A stretch of 64,000 bases of DNA. Origin: Cacajao melanocephalus. Taxonomy: Eukaryota; Chordata; Mammalia; Primates; Pitheciidae. The DNA is taken from contig CAUYLG010062012.1 of assembly GCA_963573385.1 (NCBI GenBank), positions 78,970 to 142,969 on the forward strand, read 5' to 3'. A program made the position numbers and the translations under genes. A model generated the notes under the pieces. The model was not told the origin of the DNA, ran no database searches, and worked only from the letters and a program-made list of their open reading frames with translations. Positions 54,838 to 64,000 of this stretch are shown here, one piece after another (position 1 is the first letter of the stretch; every line of letters starts with the position of its first letter).

Positions 54838-55399
54838 GCCAGCTTAAAATCCCATCTCTACTCCTTCTTCACCAATTAGCATTTCTGTCACCCACATCAT
54901 CCCTTTCTTATGAAGTCAAGTTAATATTTTACACAAGTCAACAGTGCTGTCAGAGAAACGTGAAACTCTTTACTTCTGAATACAGATTTCAGACTAACAG
55001 ACTGAAAACAGAATAGAAAAAAATAACCAACATGTACATTAGCACTAGCCCTCCATTTCTTGCCACACAGATGCACACTGACATTTCAGTGTTTCACTGA
55101 GAGTAGGGTCAAAGAAGAACTATAGAGAGAGATGAAGTGGTGGGAAGAAACACGCTCTGTCTAAGCATAACATGTCTTCCTTCTTATCTCTCCTCTCCCT
55201 TTCTCTGGGTTCTCCTTAGGTTATAAACTCTCAGCATGAATTCTTCCAAGATCAAACTAACCAAAACATCTCACTCTGGTCCCTGAATTCATAGCAACTC
55301 TAATAGCAACATCCTCTTCCATGAGATTTCTTACGTTGTTCCTTTGTTTCACCATTTATTATGTGTATATGATTTATATGCACTCCGAGTAAAAAACAT
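54838..55399. other. Unassigned DNA
   Basis: No gene or repeat family recognised. Confidence 0.4.
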
Positions 55400-55498
55400 A
55401 GAGAATGTATGCTGTCCAATGATTATCACCTATATTCCTTCTAGTGCATAGTACTGAGAACATAGGTTTTTAATAGGTACTTATAAAAATGAATAAAA
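55400..55498 (+). mobile_element. Possible L2 3' end
   Basis: 'gtgcatagtactgagaacat' with 'aataggtacttataaaaatg' and 'aataaa' resembles the L2 3' end (AGCACAGTGCCTGGCACATAGTAGGTGCTCAATAAA). Diverged. Confidence 0.45.
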
Positions 55499-55937
55499 AC
55501 TAACCTTAGAAGACAATTTCTTTGGAGTAGTGGGATTAGTGGCATGCACAGGATTTAGCTGAGAGTAACTATGCTAATGAAATCTTATATAAATAGAAGT
55601 AAATATGATTCCTACTAGAGGAAAGAAGAGGAAGCTAGGAATTAGGATCTGAAAATTCAACCTGTTCATGGTGCATTCACCACAAGGGCCAAATGTTTCA
55701 ACTCCGTCTAAGACCATGGAAATCTCTTAATGCTATTCAGTAGAGGTTTACATGGTAGGGATTGTAAAGAGAAGTCAAATCAATTTATCAAAGCATATTA
55801 TTTTATCAACTGCATGACTTCTTTTGGAAATATGTTTTCTAGTCATCTATTTTTCTAGTCACCTAGCATAGCTTAGTATTTTGTCTCCTTGCCCTGGGTG
55901 GTAGCATGTTGGTTGGCTGATCATATGCATGCATGTG
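55499..55937. other. Unassigned DNA
   Basis: No gene or repeat family recognised up to the CA microsatellite. Confidence 0.4.

Positions 55938-55966
<29 letters not shown>
55938..55966. repeat. (CA)n microsatellite
   Basis: About 14 perfect CA units preceded by 'atgcatgcatgtg'. Causes an H/T-rich ORF start on the plus strand. Confidence 0.93.
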
Positions 55967-55969
<3 letters not shown>

Positions 55970-56139
55970 GGTAGATGATCCTCAAGCCACTTTATGTGTA
56001 TGGAAACAGGCACAAGGGGGCAAAATGCTTTGCCCACAACTTCATAACATAACATCAGGAGACATGACATGGGCCTTGTTCTTCTGTGACACAAGCCTGC
56101 ATTTAGTCTTCAGTCAATGTACACTACAAAGAGGCAGCG

Positions 56140-56284
56140 TGATGAGGCCATGAAGCAGGTTACTGATCTGCTTTTGAGATCCTAGTTACTGCCCAACTTT
56201 AGACAAATTACTTAATTCTCTCAGCCTTAGTTTTGACATCTGAAGAGATGATCCTAACCGCAGACATATTGTGATTAGGGATAA
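56140..56284 (+). mobile_element. MIR relic, forward orientation
   Basis: 'gcaggttactgatctgcttt', 'gatcctagttactgcccaac', 'agacaaattacttaattctc' with 'tcagccttagttttgacatc' follow forward MIR order (CTTACTAGCTGTGTGACC...GGGCAAGTTACTTAACCTCTCTGAGCCTCAGTTTTCTCATC). Directly followed by MER5A. Confidence 0.7.
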
Positions 56285-56286
56285 CA

Positions 56287-56462
56287 GTGGTTCTCAATTC
56301 AGAAGAATCCCAGCAGGGCTTGTTAAAGACCACTTGCTGGACTCCATCCTTGGACTTTCTGATTCAGTAGTTCTGGAGTGGAGGCCAAGAATTTGCATTT
56401 CCAGCAAGTTCTCAGATGATGCTGATGTGAGGGTCTAGGGACCACACTTTGAGAACCTGTGG
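56287..56462 (+). mobile_element. MER5A hAT-Charlie MITE
   Basis: Near full-length: 'cagtggttctcaattcagaa', 'cagggcttgttaaagaccac', 'actttctgattcagtagttc' with 'tggagtggaggcc', 'aagaatttgcatttccagca', 'agttctcagatgatgctgat' and the right end 'ccacactttgagaacctgtg'. Both terminal inverted repeats are visible. Confidence 0.95.
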
Positions 56463-57354
56463 TCTAATGCAAGTAACATAGGATGGGCATTCAAAAAGTG
56501 CTGGCTATTATTATTGCTAAAGCAGAGAAGGCAAGAAATGCCAGATGACAGGGAAGGCACTGAATATCCACGAGAGACGTAACCAAGAGCACAAGTCCTG
56601 AAAACTCAACACAGATGGATGGTCATCTCAGCCAAAGCAAATTTGTGAGCCTTAAGAAGGAAGTGCTGCTCTTTAGTATTTATTGAAAAAAAAAAACCTT
56701 CATTTTACAAATGTCTTTTATAAAATTTTTATTGGCTCTTACAATGGACTGTATGGAAATGATTTACTTGCTGGTCTACTTCCTCTTCATATGTGACCTC
56801 TTCCTCTGAATGTGGTGAAACTTTAATGGCCAAGGAGTTGGACGATTAACATTAATGGGAGTTGCCTGTGTTAATCCCTTGTGCATAAGTGTATTTTTAT
56901 CTGTTAAACTTTTCCAGATTTAGTCCTTACACATGTAATACAATTTGTGTCAGAAAAATTCTGTAAATGTGCTTTATTTAAAAGTGAACACATGAAAGTT
57001 GGAATGTTGGCTCATCCATAGGAGGCATAGAAATACTACTGGATATCTAACAGTTACATTTTTTAAACAATTAATGCACATATGCAGTGGCAATTTGAGA
57101 AAAAGAGGTGCCTGGGGACACAAAAAATCTCTTTTGAAACTGTATAGCAAAAAAGCAATTATTGAGTCAGATTAAGTTTGAGATTTGGGGCCATACCTGT
57201 GTTCCCTATTTCTACTAATTCTCCCTGTCATCAAAACTTAGGAAAAGCAAAGATAGCACGAATGTTCTTATCTATCCACCCTTCATATCTGAAACTGACT
57301 GATTCTGTTCTCAACTTTCATCTCACCAAAAAACTCTATCTGGTAAATTCAGCA
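56463..57354. other. Unassigned DNA
   Basis: No gene or repeat family recognised. A(10) run at 56686-56695. Confidence 0.4.
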
Positions 57355-57481
57355 TAAATTTATAGGACACAAAATCAACATGCAAAAATCAATAATTTTT
57401 CTATATACTAATAATGAACTAGCTGAGAATAAATCAAGAAAATAATCCCATTAACAACTGCTACAAAAAATCAAAATACCA
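57355..57481 (+). mobile_element. L1M ORF2 piece, upstream of Alu insertion
   Basis: 'acacaaaatcaacatgcaaa', 'aatcaataatttttctatat' and 'aataatcccattaacaactg' are L1 ORF2. The L1 resumes after the Alu at about 57796 with 'ataaaatacctaggaataca', which continues the same reading order. Confidence 0.9.
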
Positions 57482-57845
<364 letters not shown>

Positions 57846-58675
57846 CTATAAAACACTGATGAAAGAAATTGAAGAAGACATAAACAAATGGAAAGACATC
57901 CATGCTCATGGAGCAGAAAAAATAATATTAAAATGACCATACTACCTAAAGCAATCTATATACTTAATGCAATCCTTATCAAATTATAAATATCATCTCA
58001 GAAAAATAGAAAAAAAAATCTGAAAATTTGTATGGAATCAAAAAAGAGTCCAAACAGCCAAAGCAATCCTGGGCAAAAAGGACAAAGTTGGAAGCAACAC
58101 ATTATCTGACCTAAAATATATGATAAGCTTATAGTAACCAGAACAGTATGATATTGCTATAAAAACAGACACATAAATCAATGGAACAGGATAAAGAACA
58201 GAGAAATAAATCCACATACTTATAGCCAACTGATTTTAAACAATGGTGCCAGGAATATACATTCCTGAAGAGAAAGGACCCTTTATCAATAAATCTTGTT
58301 GGGAAAACTGAATATTCATATGCAGCAGAGTGAGGTTGAACCCCTGTCTCTCACCATATACAAAAATAAATTCAAGATAGATTAAAGACTTAAACATAAG
58401 ATCCAAAACTATAAAACTGCTAGAAGAAAGCATAGGGGAAACACTTCAAGACATTATTCTAGACAAAGATTTTATGGCCAAGACCTCAAAAGCATAGGCA
58501 ACAAAAACAAAAACAGACAAATGGAACTATATTAGACTAAAAAGCTTTTGTACAGCAAAAGAAACAATCAACAGAGTGAAGAAACAACTTGTTGACTAAG
58601 ATAAAATATTTGCAAACTGTCCATTAGACAAGAGACTAATATCCAGAATATACAAGAAACTCAGACAATTCAACA

Positions 58676-58738
58676 GTAAATATATATAATGGGATATATA
58701 GAGATATATAGATATATAGGTGTATATAGATATATATT
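58676..58738. repeat. (TATAGA)-like microsatellite in L1M
   Basis: 'tatagagatatatagatata' and similar units over about 60 bp, replacing the A-rich stretch between 'caacagtaaat' and 'ccattaaaatgtgggcaaag' of the L1. Creates an artefactual I/Y-rich minus-strand ORF. Confidence 0.8.
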
Positions 58739-59495
58739 CCATTAAAATGTGGGCAAAGGACTTGAACAGACATTTCTCAAAATAAGATACACAAATGACT
58801 AACAGGTATATGAAAAAAGTGATCAATATAACCAATCATCTGATAAGTGCAAGTCAAAATCACGATATCATTTTACCCCAGTTAAAACAGCTATTACTAT
58901 AGAGACAAAAAGAAAAATAACAGATGCTAGTGAAGATGCAGAGAAAGGGGAATATTTCTACATTGTTGGTCGAAATGTAAATGACTATAGCCACTATGAA
59001 AAATAGTAGAAAGCTTTCTCAAAATACTAAAAATAGAACTACAGTATGACCCAGCAATGCCACTACTGGGTATTTATCTATAGGAAAAGAAATTAATATA
59101 TCAAAGAGATTCCTGCCCTCCCCGTGTTCATTGCAGCACTATTTACAATAGCAAAGATATAGAACCAACCTAGTTGCCTATAAATGGACAAGTGCTATAT
59201 ATATGCAATGGAATACTATTTGGCCATAAAAAATAACAAAATCATGTCATTTGCAGCAACATATATGAAACTGGTGGCTATTATGTTAAATGGAATTAGC
59301 TGGTCACAGAAAGAAAAGTATCGCATGTTTTCACCCATATGGGGGAGCTGAAAAAGTGGATCTCATAGAGGCAGAGAGTAGAAGCATAGATACCAGAGGC
59401 TGGAAAGGGTACATGAGTTGTGTGGTGGGGGTGGGGGTGGAAAAGAGAGGTTGGTCAATGAGTTAAAACATACAGTTAGATAGAATGAATAAGTT

Positions 59496-59541
59496 CTAAT
59501 GTTCCATGGCAAAGTAGGGTGACCCTGCCGTGGAACATTAG
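59496..59541. repeat. Near-perfect 16-bp hairpin inside L1M 3' UTR
   Basis: Arms ctaatgttccatggca (59496-59511) and tgccgtggaacattag (59526-59541) are complementary except for one position, around a 14-bp loop. The L1M consensus has no such palindrome at this point; the right arm replaces wording like 'tatagttaacaataa'. Confidence 0.9.
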
Positions 59542-59794
59542 CAGATATAATAAGATAGTGTATATTTCAAAAAGGCTAGAAGGACTCAAAATGTTCCCAC
59601 ACATAGAAATGATAACTGCTCAGGGTAATGTATACCCTATATAGTTTGACTTGATCATTATTAGACATTCTATGTATGCAATGAAATTTCACATGAAAAA
59701 TGTATGTGGTTTTAAACCCAGTAACTACATACAATGAAAATAAATACTGCAATTAAAAGACAAAAAATATTAGACTGAGCAAAATAGCAAAATC

Positions 59795-60790
59795 CAAATA
59801 TATGTTGCTTATTAGAAACACTTTAAATATAAGAATATAGAAAAATTTAAAATAAAGTGATGGAAAAAGATGCCACACAAATGCTCACCAATAGAAGGCC
59901 AGTATTGCTATATTTGTATTAGACAAAATAATAGGAGAACCAGTGTCAATATCAATAAAATATCAATAAACAAATCAATTCAACAGGAACATATAAAAAT
60001 TTGTATTGTGTAAGTGTCCAGTAACATGTTTTCAAAATCTATAAAGCTAAAACTGATGGATTTCAAGAAGAAATAAATCCACAGTCATTGCTGGAGAATT
60101 TTAACATACATCTCTCATTAACCGAAAAAAGCAGCCAAAAATTAGTAGCAATAAATAAACTCTGACAATATGATTAACAAATTTGACTTTATATGCAAAT
60201 ATATAATATTACACTTGACAACTGAGGAATACACATTCTTTTAAATACAGGCAAAACATTTTACAAAACTGACCATGCACTGTCATGCAGCAAATTTAAA
60301 CACATTTGAGAAGACTCTATACAGAGTATGTTTTTTAACCACAGTGGTGTTAAACTAGAAATCAGTATTTTATAAAATGTATCATTAGAATTTCCATAGA
60401 TAGTTAGAAAATAAGTGATAGACTTCTAATTAACCCTTGAGTAGAAAAAGATATCACAATTAAAATTGTTAAATGCTTTGAACTGAATAAAGGTAAAGCT
60501 GTGATATAAAAAAAATTGTAGCATACAGCTAACCCTATATTTACAGGAACATTAATAGCCTTAAATGAACATATTGAAAAGGAAGAAAAATTTTAAGATT
60601 AACTATCTAAGTATTTATCTCTATATTCTAGAAAAGAACCAGTATGTTAAATGTGAGGAAAGTAGAAGAAATTAATAAGGAGCAGAATTTAATGAAATAG
60701 AGATCAAATGTATAATAAGGATAATTCTTAAAAATTTGTTTCCTTGAAAAGATAAGTAAAATGAATAACCTTTACCAAGCATGACAGAGA
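59795..60790 (+). mobile_element. Second L1M copy, ORF2 5' half
   Basis: Older L1M ORF2: 'gaaacactttaaatataaga', 'gatggaaaaagatgccacac', 'ggaatacacattcttttaaa', 'gttaaactagaaatcagtat', 'atttcatgaaatagag'-type wording near 60690 and 'ccttgaaaagataagtaaaa'. It belongs upstream in L1 of the 3' end that precedes it, so it is a separate insertion. Continues after the Alu at about 61215. Confidence 0.8.
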
Positions 60791-60835
60791 AAGAGAGAAG
60801 GAGGCAGAGGAATGAAAGAAGAAAGTGAAGAAAGA

Positions 60836-61240
<405 letters not shown>

Positions 61241-61390
61241 TATCAGAAGTAAAAATAAAAAATGAATTAGAGTCCATATGCTAAAGACATTAGAAAGGTA
61301 TAGAGAATAAACAACTTTAAGACAATAAATTTAAACATTCAAATGCCCAAATTCCTTAAAAGAACAACAAAACTAAAGCAGAGCATGTAA
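61241..61390 (+). mobile_element. L1M ORF2, continuation after Alu
   Basis: 'aaattaccactatcagaagt', 'agaataaacaactttaagac' and 'caaattccttaaaagaacaa' continue the ORF2 of the copy at 59795-60790 (ATTACTAAAATCAGAAATGAAAG...CAAATTCCTAGAAAGACA). Confidence 0.72.
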
Positions 61391-61564
61391 GTCCTTATGA
61401 AGCATGAGAATATTTGCTTAAAATATGGCATTGAAATTCAACTTAAATTTCGTTATTACAGGTATTCTGATGAATGTTAGTTATTCTAAAGTAACGCAGG
61501 AGATCAAATTATTTGCTCTCATTTGAATTATAATCAGTCATCATAATTAGTCCAGAGGCATCAC

Positions 61565-62145
61565 AGCCCTATTATTATTTTCAAATGGTTTTATCGATGT
61601 ATAATTTATATACAGTTAACTAAAAATGTTTGAAGTATGTGATTTGATACATTTTCATATATATATGTATGAATATATATGCACACACACACAAACACAC
61701 ACACATATATATATATACCTGTAAAACTATCACAGAAATCTAGATAATCGACATATTCATAATCTACAAAAGTTTTCTCTTGTTGCTTTATAATGTCTTC
61801 TTCCTACCCCTCCACACTTCATACCTTATGCCAGGAAATCATATTTTGAAATTTCTCCATGTTGGTGGCTGTATCATTCCTTTTACTGCTGAGTAGTATT
61901 TTAGAGACATACTACAATTTGTCTATCCATTTATTTGTTGATAGACATTTTGGTTGTTTCCAGTTCGAGACTGTTACAAATCAAGCTGCCATGTATATCT
62001 TGCCCAAGTCTTTATTGGGCATAGACTTTCAGTTCGCTATGGCAAATGTCTAGGAGCAGAATGATAGTTGTATGTTTTGCTATTTAATATTGACAAACTT
62101 TTTCCAAAGCAGTTGTGCTATTTTAGATCCTCGCTAGTAGTACAG
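61565..62145 (-). mobile_element. L1MC/ME-like 3' end (minus strand)
   Basis: Antisense of an old L1M: 'tgtataatttatatacagtt', 'aaactatcacagaaatctag', 'ctactgctgagtagtatttt'-like wording at 61885, 'gtctatccatttatttgttg', 'gacattttggttgtttccag', 'gctgccatgtatatcttgcc' and 'ccaaagcagttgtgctattt'. Contains a TA/CA repeat at 61655-61722. 5' truncated at about 62145. Confidence 0.87.
61655..61722. repeat. (TA)n/(CA)n compound microsatellite
   Basis: 'catatatatatgtatgaata', then CA units with interruptions, then 'catatatatatata'. It lies within the L1M where the consensus has 'gacatatgtatacac'. Confidence 0.85.
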
Positions 62146-63905
62146 TTAGGTTCCTCCGTATTTACTTCCATCCTACTGAGATAGGCAGGCAGCACTGGAG
62201 ATATGCACTATAGAAGGAGTCTCATCTCTCCACCAAGCTTCCTGCCCCGTGACCAGACTACCTCAAGCTGATAGGGCCTGTTTGTGTGATTCTCCACTTA
62301 GCATTGCCTTCTCCACAGAGGAACCTCCCTAAGTCTCCCACCCACAAGTTATGTACCTTCTAACCATTTCTGTAAAGAAGAAAAGTACCTCTTTCCTTTG
62401 AAAAGTGTGCTTTGCTGTTCCTTTATGACTCTAACCAATAGTATTCTCTCTGCACTTCTTTCACTAGCTCTACTTGATTTTCACGGCGTTTGGTAGCTCT
62501 TCCTCCTGTGATGTGGTTCAGTGTTTCAGATGTTTTCTGGTTTTGTCAGAGACAGAATTGTATGTCTTCCTCCTTGTATTTTTTATTGAATAATTTCCAA
62601 GAGGAGAAAGGGAAATACAACTTTACTCTGCCACACTCAAAATGGATGCCCTTTCTTCCTTTTAGCACTCAAATAGCAAGAGATCAAGTTCCAGTGATTT
62701 CAGACTACTTGAAGTACAGCTTTTAATGAAAATTCTTCCCTGTTATTTCTGGATATTTCTGGGACATTTGGGGAAGTACCACTTGTTCCACAAATTTGTC
62801 CTCTTTAATGTATGTCATCTTGGGCAATTGTCTCACTTTAGATTCCTTCTTCCCTTCCTATAGCTTACCTTTTGCCAACTCATAACTAACCTCTCCAGTT
62901 GCTGCCACTTTCCACAGATATCTTTTTTAATTCTCAAAGACCTGCTGAGCTTGAGTTATAGTTTCAACTATCTATTACAGAAGGCTTGGGGATGACAGAC
63001 AGCAACACAGAAAACGAACACTTCCAATAAAAGTGTTTGGATCTTAGTGCCCACAAGGTAAACCCTAACCTAAGACCCTGGAAACTTCCTGCAAATAATT
63101 CACAGGTCCAGGTCAACCCAAGCAAATGAAGTAGAAATCTTCACCCAGAACTTCTCTGGCCCAAACTCTCTTCAGCCCCAGAAGAACAGAGAATCTTTCC
63201 TTTCTCCAGCTCAAGGCTTGCCTTTTCTTTTCTCAAGATTGATAGAGGAACCATTCATTCCATTCAGGGGAAACTCCATTCCAGTCCATAAGGATATGAA
63301 CTGAGCTTACATAATCAGGACAAGAATATTACAATAGTCTGGGATTATGTGTTCTCAGTAGCATGAGAACATATGGAGACAGGCCAGATGGGGCTTAAGT
63401 GACTAAGGCCAGTTCAAGTTCAAGTCACAGCTTGTCTTCCAAATTAACACAGCCTTTCTACTCTAGCCTTATCTCCCAATCCCTAGAAAACAAAGTCTTG
63501 CTTAGGCAAGAACATCCATACGCACATACACATATATTACACATATATCTCCCCCCTCAAAAAATAATTTTCAAGCGTACAGCAGTCAAACTTCAGGTCT
63601 GAGTTCAGATTGGGAGAAAATTATCTAATTCTTTAATGGCAGAGCTCTACGATACCCAAGTGCACATTCTTAAATGATACCCTTAAGCTCTCAGCCTAAA
63701 ATATCTTCGTTTGAATTAATTCACCAATTTAGAGCTTCCCAAACTAAAATTAAGTCATTTGTGACTAAAAATGTTTTTCAAAATATTTCCTCCTAGAACA
63801 AAGGAATAATATACCCCATCACCATCTCTTCTAAAAAAAAGCAGAAATTTTTTACAACTCCCCAAATGACAGCTTTCTTTTTTGTTTATTTGTTTGCACA
63901 TTGTT
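62146..63905. other. Unassigned DNA
   Basis: About 1.8 kb with no recognised gene or repeat. ORFs at 62490-62726 and 63399-63602 (plus) have no domain. Confidence 0.4.
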
Positions 63906-63950
63906 TATTTATTTTATTTTATTTATTAATTTATTTATTTATTATACTTT
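63906..63950. repeat. (ATTT)n tract
   Basis: ATTT/TTTA units ('tatttattttattttattta'), an expanded antisense A tail of the L1 that begins at about 63948. Confidence 0.85.
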
Positions 63951-64000
63951 AAATTCTGGGGTACATGTGCAGATCGTGCAGGATTGTTACATAGGTATAC
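63948..64000 (-). mobile_element. L1PA-class 3' end, cut by window edge
   Basis: Antisense extreme 3' UTR: 'attatactttaaattctggg', 'gtacatgtgcagatcgtgca' and 'ttgttacataggtatac'. The element continues beyond the window, so its length is unknown. Confidence 0.93.

Overview
This window looks like non-coding, repeat-rich DNA from a primate nuclear genome, most likely human. It holds several dimeric Alu elements (older J-like and younger S-like types), primate-age L1 3' ends, an MST/THE1-type MaLR provirus, and older mammal-wide repeats (MIR, L2, MER5A, MER20, MADE1, a Tigger-like element, MLT1-type LTRs). The base composition is AT-rich with few CpGs. I found no protein-coding gene, no CpG island, and no tRNA or rRNA gene. 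All family names come from recognising consensus sequence by eye, not from a database search.

Layout. 1-2.3 kb: two MIR relics and an old L1 scrap. 2.3-5.1 kb: an old L1 with an inverted 5' part, carrying a younger nested L1 and a half MADE1. 5.7-7.1 kb: L2, an unnamed old repeat, MER5A and MER20. 8.2-9.2 kb: a CA/ACAT-rich tract split by an MLT1-type LTR. 11.8-13.2 kb: an L1M scrap and a Tigger-like DNA transposon. 15.5-18.5 kb: an LTR-like repeat, two L1 3' ends, and an L1 endonuclease-domain piece facing an L1 5' piece. 19.4-25.3 kb: Alu, a 5'-inverted L1 with clear target-site duplications, another Alu, and an opposite-strand L1 that forms a long inverted repeat with the first. 26-33.3 kb: Alu monomer, TC microsatellite, a 108-bp tandem duplication, MLT1-type LTRs, MIR/L2 relics and two Alus. 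33.7-36.0 kb: an LTR-internal-LTR MST element. 36.8-42.0 kb: old L1, Alu and a 2.4-kb L1. 43.5-46.2 kb: L2 pieces and an old repeat ending in a (TA)-rich tract. 47.3-52.6 kb: two rearranged L1s, one with a 113-bp inverted duplication and an LTR deletion scar. 52.7-56.5 kb: L2, an old repeat split by an MST LTR, a small unidentified ORF pair, MIR and MER5A. 57.3-62.1 kb: three L1M copies with Alu insertions. The window ends inside another L1 3' end.

No genes work together here; the content records successive insertions, inversions, duplications and deletions. The best-supported unusual items are the twin-primed (5'-inverted) L1s, the inverted duplication at 49.2-49.5 kb, the near-perfect 16-bp hairpin at 59.5 kb, the L1 deletion scar at 48.4 kb, and the 108-bp tandem duplication at 27.5 kb. 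I did not find a convincing new functional system.
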